From the NCBI GenBank assembly GCA_946478895.1, contig CAMLDY010000006.1, positions 1-59,372 of the forward strand: 59,372 nt of DNA. Reading direction: 5' to 3'. The stretch is from an uncultured Gemmatimonadota bacterium. GTDB lineage: Bacteria; Gemmatimonadota; Gemmatimonadetes; Gemmatimonadales; Gemmatimonadaceae. The notes beneath the pieces were generated by a model, which was given only the letters and a program-made list of their open reading frames with translations, made no database searches and was not told where the DNA came from. The position numbers were made by a program, and so were the translations under genes. Positions within the stretch are counted from its first letter, which is position 1, and each line of letters opens with the position of its first letter. Below, piece after piece: positions 45,002-53,157 of this stretch.

Positions 45002-46216
45002 ATGTCGACGTCGCTCAGAACGCTCAAGCAGCTCTGGAAGAGACCACCAGTCCGGTTCGGCGCAATGATGTTTGGAGTCGTCGCGACGCTCTCGGTCGCG
45101 GCGTGCAACGACGATGGGCCGGGCGGTCCATCGGCTGCCGACATCTCGGCCGGCAAGGACATCTTCAGATTCGAGACATTTGGAGACGAGAAGTTCTGGA
45201 CGGATACGCTGCACATGAACACGGTGGTGCAGTCGGCGGTCGATCCGACGACAGCGCTGTCGGTGGGACTCAAGGTGGACGCCGACACTCTTCCGCCGGA
45301 GGTGTTGCAGGCAATTCAGGCGGGGCAGGTGGACATGCACAGTCCGGCAACCACTGTCACGCTGCTGAAGCTAGGAGCGGTGGTTGGTGTAAAGGCGACC
45401 GTCGATGCGAACAACAACATCACGCGATTCGGAGTCACCTGTGCGCTCTGCCATTCAACCGTCGACGATCGCATTGCAGCGGGCATCGGGTCGCGCCTCG
45501 ATGGCTGGCCCAACAGACAGCTCAATCCCGGGGCGATCATAGCGCTCTCTCCCGCACTCAGCGCCGCGCAGAAGGCGGTGTACAACTCCTGGGGGCCCGG
45601 GAAGTACGATGCACGCTTCAACTTCGACGGGAAGAACGATCCGACGGTGATTCCGCCAGCGTACGGACTGGCCGGAATTCACGGCGAGACTTTTACCTCT
45701 GATGGCGCGGAGGTGAAATACTGGAACAGGTACGTGGCAGTGACCCAGATGCACGGTCAGGGCAGCTTCTCAGAACCGCGCCTGGGAATCGATGTCAGAC
45801 AGTCGCCGGATCTGGTGGCTCCCCTGCTCGATCGACTCCAGGCGTACGAGCTGAGCCTTCAGGCTCCGAAACCACCAGCGGGCTCGTTCGACGTGGCGGC
45901 GGCCGCGCGCGGGGATGCCCTTTTCGACGGCGCCGCAAAGTGCAGCACGTGCCACGTTGGCGAGCTGCACACGGACGCCAACATCCGCCTGCACGCGCCG
46001 AGCGAATTTTTCACCGATCCGACCTACGCGCTTCGGTCGGCCACCAAACAGTGGCGAACCACTCCGCTGGCGGGTGTCTGGCAGCATCCACCGTATTTCC
46101 ATGACGGGAGCTCGCCGACGCTGGCCGATCTGGTGGAGAGGTACGACACCCAGTTTCACCTGGGTCTTACTGCCCAACAGAAGGCAGATCTCGTGCAGTA
46201 CCTGTTATCGCTCTAG
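45002..46216 (+). CDS. Di-haem cytochrome c lipoprotein
   Basis: A 404-aa protein from ATG 45002 (GGGAGGAA 7 bases upstream). Signal MMFGVVATLSVAAC, then NDDGPGGPSA. Two haem-binding sites are seen: CALCH at about residue 159 and CSTCH at about residue 314. The last part has TTPLAGVWQHPPYFHDGSSP, which is like the C-terminal region of MauG/cytochrome c peroxidase proteins. It is likely a periplasmic electron carrier or oxidase. No other respiratory gene is nearby. Confidence 0.87.
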   Translation: MSTSLRTLKQLWKRPPVRFGAMMFGVVATLSVAACNDDGPGGPSAADISAGKDIFRFETFGDEKFWTDTLHMNTVVQSAVDPTTALSVGLKVDADTLPPEVLQAIQAGQVDMHSPATTVTLLKLGAVVGVKATVDANNNITRFGVTCALCHSTVDDRIAAGIGSRLDGWPNRQLNPGAIIALSPALSAAQKAVYNSWGPGKYDARFNFDGKNDPTVIPPAYGLAGIHGETFTSDGAEVKYWNRYVAVTQMHGQGSFSEPRLGIDVRQSPDLVAPLLDRLQAYELSLQAPKPPAGSFDVAAAARGDALFDGAAKCSTCHVGELHTDANIRLHAPSEFFTDPTYALRSATKQWRTTPLAGVWQHPPYFHDGSSPTLADLVERYDTQFHLGLTAQQKADLVQYLLSL

Positions 46217-48283
46217 CTAGAGCACGCTCCAGAAATCGCGGCCGATGTCGACTGAAAAAGTCCAGCGGCCGCCGCGGAGTCCGCGGGCAACGTCGAGCCT
46301 GAGCACGTCGAAGACGGTCAGCGCGCCAAGGCCAATGGCTGGATACCAGCCTTGACGCGCTGACTTGAACGGCGCCGACCGATCGATCCAGACGGCGGTA
46401 GCGAAAGGCGCAAGCGTGATCGTGCCTGGAGCGCGACCAAACCGACCGAGCGGGATCGGGACGAAGGGCGCCAGAAATCGGTATTCGAGCCGCTGACTCA
46501 GGCCGCCGCGGCCGACGAACTCGTGGAACTCGTAGCCGGGCCCGGTGGTCGGGCCGCCAAAGTAAACCAGATGTTGAGCTGGAACCGTGTCGGCGCCGAA
46601 GATCGCGGCGGCTACCGTGTGCAGCACAAGCCGGCTGCTGCCAAACGGCCTTTGCAAGTCGAGCGAGAAGGACGGACGGACAAACTGTCCGAGCGGCGCG
46701 GGCCCCGAGCTCCGGCGATGAATTCCGGTTAAGCCTAGATGCGCGCCGAGCTCGAACCCGTCGAAGGTAAGGCTGGTCGGACGATCCAGCGCGAAGCCAA
46801 GAGTCGTTTCGCGGAGCGGCTGAGCGGGGATGGTCGGCTGAAAAGCACCATTGGCGGGCCGCGCGTTGACCGCAAGCGGATCATGGCGCTCGTATGCGAG
46901 GCGGAAAGATGGGCGCCAACCGAAGCGCGCCAGCGAACCGTTGAGCGAGAGAGCGCGAACATCGTAGGTATCGGTGTAGTCGCTGCCGAATTCCTGGGCG
47001 GCGATGGTGTTTCGCACCATCGACGTTTCCTGCTCGTCGCTCACATCGCGGTAATCACGCTCGGCGGCGAGAATGAGCGACGAGCCGGCACCGGTGCGGT
47101 ACTCAATTGCGCCGCGGCCCTTTGGCTGCTTGTCGCTGAAGCCGTAGCGTCCCGACGCGACGACGGCGAATCCCGCGCCGACGCGCTGCAGGATGCCGGT
47201 GCCGAGGGCGAGCCCCTCGACGCGATTGAAGCGCGCGAGGTCGGAGATGTGGCGCGCGGAAATCGACAGGCTTCTCGCGCGAGCGAGCGCCTGCTCACGC
47301 ACCAGCGCTCTGGCCTCCTCCTGCACCTTGCGAACGTCTTCGTCGGTGACGGCGCGAACATCGGGGGGCAGCGAATCCAGAATCTGGCCCGAGAACGGCG
47401 ACGGTTTCTGCGCGCGCTCCGACGCCGGGGCCATGACGATCTCGGGGCCCGTGAAATAGCTGGCCGGAATCCCCTTGTTGACCTGGTAGCAGCAGATCTC
47501 CCAGCGTCCGCGGATGATTCCGCGCGCGGGATAGTCGAGCCACGACCCGGTGCGCCGGATCTCGATCTCCTGGCGTCGCGGCAACCAGAAGCGGCCCTCG
47601 ATGAGCGCGTTCTCGAGCACGACCGAGACATCCTCGAGATCCTTGTCGATGAGCGCCGCGCGGGTGAAGCTGAACGCCATGCGCACTACTTCGCCGGTCT
47701 CGCGATCGATGTAAACGGCGCCGACCGCGCGCGGCTGCTGGTCGTCTTTCGGACGGACCCGCACCTCGTAGACATCGAGCACGCGCGGCCCGAGCCTGAT
47801 CTGGAGCGAATCGCGGATCGCGAAGTCATAGGCCTCGAGACCGGCGGGCGACAGCGGGTGTGGAACATCGCGCACCTCATCGCCTTCGCCGATGCGGATG
47901 ATGTTCCGGAAATTGTTCTGGACGATGCCGAGGTGATCGCGGTGGTAATTGATGTCGGTCGGGAGCAGCAGAGTATCGCGACGGCCGATGATGCGCTGCT
48001 TGCTCAGATCGGGCGCGCGCCAGTAAACTTCCAGACCCAGCTCGTCGGCCTTCACGATCTTGGGCGGCTCTGGGAATCCTTCCCCGAACTGCGCGAGGAA
48101 GGTGACGTAACCGTGGGCAGTCGCCATGTAGTCCACGAGGGCGGTGTCGGCGAGCTGACTGGCTCTGCGCTCGGTGGCGCGCTCTACGAGCGCGCGGGTG
48201 CGGTCATCGTTCCACGGCTGCTGCGCGTGCAGCGTCCGGGAAACGAGCAGTACGGCGAAGATTACGATCGCGCCGGGCTTCAT
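46217..48283 (-). CDS. Large outer-membrane beta-barrel protein with periplasmic N-terminal part
   Basis: A 688-aa protein with signal peptide AIVIFAVLLVSRTLHAQQ. The first 300 residues are mixed strands and helices (for example YDFAIRDSLQIRLGPRVLDV and VGAVYIDRETGEVVRMAF), resembling the periplasmic part of DUF5686-type or surface-antigen proteins. The rest is a chain of strands; GGPTTGPGYEFHEF and RLEYRFLAPF recall the conserved C-terminal part of Omp85-like barrels. It ends in DIGRDFWSVL. Exact family not assigned; function may be outer-membrane biogenesis or transport. Confidence 0.75.
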   Translation of the reverse strand: MKPGAIVIFAVLLVSRTLHAQQPWNDDRTRALVERATERRASQLADTALVDYMATAHGYVTFLAQFGEGFPEPPKIVKADELGLEVYWRAPDLSKQRIIGRRDTLLLPTDINYHRDHLGIVQNNFRNIIRIGEGDEVRDVPHPLSPAGLEAYDFAIRDSLQIRLGPRVLDVYEVRVRPKDDQQPRAVGAVYIDRETGEVVRMAFSFTRAALIDKDLEDVSVVLENALIEGRFWLPRRQEIEIRRTGSWLDYPARGIIRGRWEICCYQVNKGIPASYFTGPEIVMAPASERAQKPSPFSGQILDSLPPDVRAVTDEDVRKVQEEARALVREQALARARSLSISARHISDLARFNRVEGLALGTGILQRVGAGFAVVASGRYGFSDKQPKGRGAIEYRTGAGSSLILAAERDYRDVSDEQETSMVRNTIAAQEFGSDYTDTYDVRALSLNGSLARFGWRPSFRLAYERHDPLAVNARPANGAFQPTIPAQPLRETTLGFALDRPTSLTFDGFELGAHLGLTGIHRRSSGPAPLGQFVRPSFSLDLQRPFGSSRLVLHTVAAAIFGADTVPAQHLVYFGGPTTGPGYEFHEFVGRGGLSQRLEYRFLAPFVPIPLGRFGRAPGTITLAPFATAVWIDRSAPFKSARQGWYPAIGLGALTVFDVLRLDVARGLRGGRWTFSVDIGRDFWSVL

Positions 48284-48330
48284 CCACGAAAGTTAGTTGC
48301 TGGTGCCGCCAACGGCGGAGGAAGAGCGAA

Positions 48331-49857
48331 TTGACGGCGCGAGCAGAAATCGACGACAAGCAGTTCGAGGAGTTCCGGCGCCGTGCGGCACGTGCAACTC
48401 TCGTCCCGGTGTGGCGCGACTGTCTGCTCGATACCGATACGCCGGTATCGGCGTTCGCCAAGCTCCGCCGCGGTCCGTTTGCATTTCTCCTCGAGTCAGC
48501 GCCGGCGGGTGGGGAAACCTGGGCCCGCTACACTTTCCTCGGCACCGAGCCGAGGTCGGCCTGGAGAATCGCCAACGGCGTCGTCGAAGACTGGTCGGTA
48601 GAGCGCGGCTGGCACAACGCGCGAAAGCCGATGGACCCGCTCGCGGATCTCAAGGAGCTGGTCGAAGGCATCGAGCCGGCCGACGTTCCGGAGCTGGGCC
48701 AGTTCTGGGGCGGCGTGGTTGGCTATTTCAGCTACGACATCGTGCGTCTGATCGAGAAGCTGCCGAACCGACCGGCTCGCGGGGTCGCGGCACCGGACGC
48801 CGTGTTCGTGTTCACCCGCTCGCTGGTGATCCTCGACAATCTCTACGGTCGGGCGCGGGTGGTGATCTCGGTGCCAATTCCGCACGGCGCCGCAGACGAG
48901 GAGCTCCGCGCGCTGTACGATGACGCGACCGATGAGCTCGACGACATCATGGAGCGGCTGCGCGCGCCGTCGCGACTGCCCAGCATAACCCCGCGGGCCG
49001 ACGCGCCCGTCAACGAAGGTCGCTCGACCTACGCGCGAGCTGACTTCATGGCGCACGTGGAGCGAATCAGGGAATACATCCGGGCAGGAGACTGCTTTCA
49101 GGCGCTGCTGTCGCGCCGCATCGACCTGCCACTGGATTTCGATCCCGCCGACCTTTACCGCGCACTCCGCGCCATAAATCCTTCGCCCTACATGTACCAT
49201 CTCGTTCTCGATGGTGTGGAGATCGTGGGCAGCTCTCCGGAGCTGCTGGTGCGGGTATCGGACAACAAGGTGACGCTGCGCCCGATCGCCGGAACGCGGC
49301 CCCGCGGCCAGAATCGCGAGGACGACGAAGAGCGCGCCGCTGATCTCCTCGCCGACGAGAAGGAGCGCGCCGAGCACGTCATGCTGGTCGATCTCGGTCG
49401 CAACGATGTCGGACGCGTATCGAAGTACGGAACGGTGAAAGTCACCGAGCTGATGAAGGTCGAGAAGTACTCGCACGTGCTGCACATCGTCAGTCAGGTG
49501 GAAGGCGAGCTCAACGATGGTCTGAGCTCGCTGGATGTATTCCGCGCGACTTTTCCGGCGGGGACCATGACCGGAGCACCCAAGATCAGGGCGATGGAGA
49601 TCATCGACGAGCTGGAGCCGATCGCGCGCGGTCCATACGCCGGTGCCATCGGGTACATCGCAGCAGGCGGGGAGAGAATGGACCTCGCGATCACCATTCG
49701 GACATGCGTGATCGCCGGCGGCATAGCGTCCGTTCAGGCCGGCGCCGGCATCGTCGCCGACTCGGTCCCCGAGCGCGAGTGGGAGGAGACGCGAAGCAAG
49801 GCGCGCGCGCTGCTCAGCGCGATCGCATCGGTGCGCCGAGATTCCGAGCCGGGATGA
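48331..49857 (+). CDS. trpE: Anthranilate synthase component I
   Basis: A 508-aa chorismate-binding enzyme with NPSPYMYHLVLDGVEIVGSS, RPIAGTRPRG, HVMLVDLGRNDVGRV, FPAGTMTGAPKIRAMEIID and GAIGYIAAGG. It makes anthranilate for tryptophan, using ammonia from TrpG, which is not seen here. The start is TTG 48331, backed by GGAGGAAGAG just upstream. Its stop overlaps the ATG of an LPS-kinase-like gene, which is an odd operon partner. PabB or isochorismate synthase are less likely on the motif pattern. Confidence 0.93.
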   Translation: MTARAEIDDKQFEEFRRRAARATLVPVWRDCLLDTDTPVSAFAKLRRGPFAFLLESAPAGGETWARYTFLGTEPRSAWRIANGVVEDWSVERGWHNARKPMDPLADLKELVEGIEPADVPELGQFWGGVVGYFSYDIVRLIEKLPNRPARGVAAPDAVFVFTRSLVILDNLYGRARVVISVPIPHGAADEELRALYDDATDELDDIMERLRAPSRLPSITPRADAPVNEGRSTYARADFMAHVERIREYIRAGDCFQALLSRRIDLPLDFDPADLYRALRAINPSPYMYHLVLDGVEIVGSSPELLVRVSDNKVTLRPIAGTRPRGQNREDDEERAADLLADEKERAEHVMLVDLGRNDVGRVSKYGTVKVTELMKVEKYSHVLHIVSQVEGELNDGLSSLDVFRATFPAGTMTGAPKIRAMEIIDELEPIARGPYAGAIGYIAAGGERMDLAITIRTCVIAGGIASVQAGAGIVADSVPEREWEETRSKARALLSAIASVRRDSEPG

Positions 49858-50612
49858 TCATCGGGCTATCGATTCCGTCCTACGAGCGGTTCGAGGTTGG
49901 CGGTGCACGCGTTGTCGCCATCGCCTCATGCGCATCGTCTCTCCGCGCGGTGCTAGAGAAGGAACGACTGTACGAATACGCGGCCCGACAGCCCGACGCG
50001 GCGGTGCTCACCGGTCGGGCACCGGTGTTCGCGGTGAATCTTCCCGGCAATTGTGGGCGCGTGGTGGTGAGGCACAACATGCGCGGCGGCTGGATGGCGA
50101 AATTCAACAAGGATCTCTTTTTATTGACGACGCGCGGATTTCGGGAGCTGGTCGCGTCGTTGCGACTGCGCGCCAGCGGAGTGAGTACGCCCGAAGTCGT
50201 GGCCTATGTGTCGTACCCACAGAACGTGCTGTTCCGCAAATCGGATGTCGCGACCCGCGAGATTCCGAACGGCCATGATCTTTCCGTCGCTCTCATGAAG
50301 GTGACCGATCACAATCACCGGATCATGGTTCTCGATGCCATCGCGGGATTGCTCCGAGACCTCGCCCACGCCGGCGCCTATCACCAGGATCTAAATCTCA
50401 AGAACATTCTTCTCACCGCCGGTGAAGGGCCCGGGCTCGATGCGCACGTGCTCGACGTCGATCGCGTCCGGTTCAGCTCGCCCGGATCGCCATTGGTCGC
50501 GAAGGCGAATCTCGATCGGCTGATTCGCTCGCTGCGTAAATGGCGCGACAACGAAGGGCTTCCCTACTCCGCCGAAGACGAGGAGCACCTGCGCCTCAAG
50601 AGCATGGAATGA
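49854..50612 (+). CDS. LPS-core-type kinase (Kdo kinase / WaaP family)
   Basis: A 252-aa protein-kinase-like enzyme. The nucleotide-binding part has GRVVVRHNMRGG; the catalytic loop is AYHQDLNLKNILL (HxDxxxxN) and the metal motif VLDVDRVRF. These fit 3-deoxy-D-manno-octulosonic acid kinase (KdkA) and WaaP, which phosphorylate the inner LPS core. The start overlaps the trpE stop (ATGA) and its stop overlaps the glycosyltransferase start. The following GT9 gene supports the LPS role. Confidence 0.85.
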   Translation: MIIGLSIPSYERFEVGGARVVAIASCASSLRAVLEKERLYEYAARQPDAAVLTGRAPVFAVNLPGNCGRVVVRHNMRGGWMAKFNKDLFLLTTRGFRELVASLRLRASGVSTPEVVAYVSYPQNVLFRKSDVATREIPNGHDLSVALMKVTDHNHRIMVLDAIAGLLRDLAHAGAYHQDLNLKNILLTAGEGPGLDAHVLDVDRVRFSSPGSPLVAKANLDRLIRSLRKWRDNEGLPYSAEDEEHLRLKSME

Positions 50613-51658
50613 GCGCGCCGCGGCCATCGGTCCCGAATAACATCTGCATCGTGATGATGAGCGCGGTGGGCGACGCGGTGCACGTGCTTCCGGTGATCAA
50701 CGCCCTCAAGCGGGAGAACCCAGCGGCGCGGATAACCTGGGTGCTCCAGCCGGGCCCGGCAACTCTGGTGCGCGGCCATCGATCGGTCGACGAGATCATC
50801 ATCTTCGACCGCAACCGTGGGTTGCGCGCGTTCGCCGATGCCGCGGCCCAGATGTCGAGGCGTCGGTTCGACCTCGTCATCAACCTTCAGGTGTACTTCA
50901 AGGCTGGAATCGTAACCGGCTTCACCCGCTCACCGATCAAGCTCGGCTTCGACCGCGCGCGGGCGCGCGACATGAACTGGCTCTTCACCAATCGCAGGAT
51001 TCCCGCGAATCGCGTGCAGCACGTCCAGGATCAATACTTCGAATTCCTCTACGCGCTCGGCGTATCTCCGGAACCTGTCGATTGGGATCTCGGCCCTTGG
51101 TCGCACGAGCGCGAGTGGCAGCAGACCTTCATCGAGTCGATCGGACGGCCAATCGCGTCCATTGTCATCGCGACGAGTAAGCCCGAGAAGGATTGGATTC
51201 CGGAACGGTGGGCCGAAGTCGCCGATGCGCTCGACGAGCAATACGGGATGCAGGTCGTGCTCGTGGGTGGTCGCTCCGAGCGCGAGCTTGCTGCCGAGCG
51301 AGTGGTGATGGCGAGGACGCGCAAAAAGCCGCGCAGCGAGCTGGGTAGCGGGCTGCGGAATCTCGTCTCGATTCTCGACGCGTCGGCGCTGGTGCTATCT
51401 CCCGACACCGGACCACTGCACATGAGTGTCGCGCTCAACCGGCCGGTGATCAGCCTGATGGGTTACACCAATCCAAAGCGCACGGGGCCGTATCGACGCT
51501 TCCACGACCTGATCATCGACGCCTACGGGGAGCCGGGCGAAGATTACCCGATATCGATGGAGAATCGGGCGGGGAGAATGAAGCGCATTCAGACTACTGA
51601 CGTGCTGGAAAAAGTGGAGATCTGGCGCGACCGCTACTCGGGCGGAATCGGGCGATGA
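50609..51658 (+). CDS. Glycosyltransferase family 9 (heptosyltransferase-like)
   Basis: A 349-aa enzyme with ICIVMMSAVGDAVHVLPVIN at the N-terminus (the GT9 pattern of acceptor-site residues), IVIATSKPEKDWIPERWAEV in the middle and LVLSPDTGPLHMSVALNRPV at the ADP-heptose site. It likely adds heptose to the LPS core. It is coupled by ATGA to the kinase gene and to the Nudix gene behind it. No waaA or other core genes are in the window. Confidence 0.92.
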   Translation: MSAPRPSVPNNICIVMMSAVGDAVHVLPVINALKRENPAARITWVLQPGPATLVRGHRSVDEIIIFDRNRGLRAFADAAAQMSRRRFDLVINLQVYFKAGIVTGFTRSPIKLGFDRARARDMNWLFTNRRIPANRVQHVQDQYFEFLYALGVSPEPVDWDLGPWSHEREWQQTFIESIGRPIASIVIATSKPEKDWIPERWAEVADALDEQYGMQVVLVGGRSERELAAERVVMARTRKKPRSELGSGLRNLVSILDASALVLSPDTGPLHMSVALNRPVISLMGYTNPKRTGPYRRFHDLIIDAYGEPGEDYPISMENRAGRMKRIQTTDVLEKVEIWRDRYSGGIGR

Positions 51659-52134
51659 CGCCGCGGAAATCGACAGGGAAGAAAACTTCGGCGATCAAGA
51701 TCCCGATCAGGGATCAGGTATCGGCCGGCGGCGTGGTCTACCGCGGCGAGCCGGGCAGGATCGAAGTCGTGATCGTCGCGGTAGGCGGCAACAATCGCTG
51801 GCAGCTGCCGAAGGGGCTCGTCGACAAGGGCGAGAAGCCGGAAGTGACGGCGGTACGGGAAGCGCGTGAGGAAGGCGGGGTCACAAGCGAAGTCGTCCAA
51901 CACATCGAGACCGTCGAGTACTGGTACGTCGGGCTGGAGAACGGCATCAGGGTCCGGTTTCACAAGCGCGTGCACTTCTTCCTGCTACGCTACGTTTCCG
52001 GCGACACCGAGGACCACGACTGGGAAGTAAACGAAGCCCGCTGGGTGCCGATCGAGGATGCGACCGGCCAGCTCGCATTCGACAACGAGCGTCGGGTGAT
52101 GGAACAGGCGCGCGAGCTACTCGGCGGAAACTGA
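51655..52134 (+). CDS. Nudix hydrolase
   Basis: A 159-aa protein with a lysine-rich N-terminus and the Nudix box KGLVDKGEKPEVTAVREARE followed by EGG (Gx5Ex7REUxEExGU complete). WQLPKGLVDKGE is like diadenosine-polyphosphate and (di)nucleotide hydrolases. Its ATG overlaps the GT9 stop. Its last 18 bases overlap the 3' end of maf on the other strand. Confidence 0.9.
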   Translation: MTPRKSTGKKTSAIKIPIRDQVSAGGVVYRGEPGRIEVVIVAVGGNNRWQLPKGLVDKGEKPEVTAVREAREEGGVTSEVVQHIETVEYWYVGLENGIRVRFHKRVHFFLLRYVSGDTEDHDWEVNEARWVPIEDATGQLAFDNERRVMEQARELLGGN

Positions 52135-52719
52135 GAGCTCGCCGAAGCGATAGCGGACTCCGACATCGCGCAGCAATCCAACCAGTCGCACCAGCGACAG
52201 CCCCATCACGGCGAAGTAATCGCCTTCAATGTGCTCGACGATGGTGGCCCCGAAACCCTGAATGCCGTAGGCGCCCGCCTTGTCCATCGGCTCACCGGTC
52301 GCAATGTAGGCTTCGATCTCGTCGGGACGGAGGCGCCTGAACTTGACCTTCACCTCCTCGATCGCCGAGCGGATCTTGCGTCCCCGCGCGACGGCGACAG
52401 CGGTGATCACGGTGTGCTCGCGGCCGCTCAACATCTCGAGCATCCACGCCGCTTCGGCGGCATCAGCAGGCTTGCCGAGCACCTTGCGATTGATCACGAC
52501 GACGGTGTCCGCGCCGATGGTGATCAGATCCGGATCCCGGGTCGCGATGGTGCTCGCCTTCTCGCGCGCGAGACGCTCGGCGTGGCGGCGCGGCGCTTCG
52601 CGCGGTCGGGGGGTCTCGTCGATGTTCGCAGGTCTTACTTCGTGGCGGATTCCAATCAGGTCGAGCAGCTGCCGCCGGCGGGGCGACTGCGAGGCCAGCA
52701 CGACCCTGATCTCGCTCAT
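52117..52719 (-). CDS. maf: Maf-type nucleoside-triphosphate pyrophosphatase
   Basis: A 200-aa protein with the Maf N-terminal motif VLASQSPRRRQLLDLIG, the acidic pair in TIGADTVVVINRKVLGKP, and MDKAGAYGIQGFGATIVEHI. It hydrolyses dTTP/UTP or modified nucleotides and was linked to septum formation. The start overlaps the dtd stop (ATGA), making it the last gene of glmS-dtd-maf. Confidence 0.94.
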   Translation of the reverse strand: MSEIRVVLASQSPRRRQLLDLIGIRHEVRPANIDETPRPREAPRRHAERLAREKASTIATRDPDLITIGADTVVVINRKVLGKPADAAEAAWMLEMLSGREHTVITAVAVARGRKIRSAIEEVKVKFRRLRPDEIEAYIATGEPMDKAGAYGIQGFGATIVEHIEGDYFAVMGLSLVRLVGLLRDVGVRYRFGELSVSAE

Positions 52720-53153
52720 CGCTCCAGCCAGAGCGTCACGGGGCCGTCGTTGACGAGCTCGACATCCATCATCGCACCGAACTCACCGGTCTCGACCGTG
52801 TAGCCCTTGCCGCGCAGAGCGGACACGAAGCGCTCGTAAAGCGGCATCGCGACTTCAGGACGCGCGGCATCGATGAAGCTCGGGCGCTTGCCCTTCTCGG
52901 CGTTACCGTAGAGCGTGAACTGCGACACGACCAGCAGCGCGCCGCCAATGTCTGCCAGGCCGAGGTTCATCTTTTCCTCGGCGTCGGAGAAGAGCCGGAG
53001 CCCCGAGCATTTCTCCGCCATCCAGTCGACTTTGTCGGGCGTGTCGTCGTGGGTGAAGCCGACGAGGAGCAGAAATCCCCTGCCGATCTTCCCCGCGACT
53101 CGTTCCCCAATGCGGACTTCCGCCCGCGAGACCCGCTGCAGCAGGACTCGCAG
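52716..53153 (-). CDS. dtd: D-aminoacyl-tRNA deacylase, apparent CTG start
   Basis: Removes D-amino acids from mischarged tRNAs. The family motifs are VSQFTLYG and NDGPVTLW. An ATG start exists only at 53021, which would lose 44 N-terminal residues. The frame continues upstream as RVLLQRVSRAEVRIG, exactly the usual beginning of Dtd (MRxLLQRVxxAxV), led by CTG at 53151-53153. No ATG, GTG or TTG lies there; an in-frame TAA closes the frame five codons upstream. GGAG sits 7 bases before the CTG. With this start the length is 145 aa, the normal size. Confidence 0.85.
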   Translation of the reverse strand: MRVLLQRVSRAEVRIGERVAGKIGRGFLLLVGFTHDDTPDKVDWMAEKCSGLRLFSDAEEKMNLGLADIGGALLVVSQFTLYGNAEKGKRPSFIDAARPEVAMPLYERFVSALRGKGYTVETGEFGAMMDVELVNDGPVTLWLER

Positions 53154-53157
53154 CGCG

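Noticed and set aside
46739..48334. 531-codon frame on the plus strand opposite the outer-membrane protein gene
   Set aside because: No signal, domain or start site; the minus-strand gene has a signal peptide and barrel pattern.
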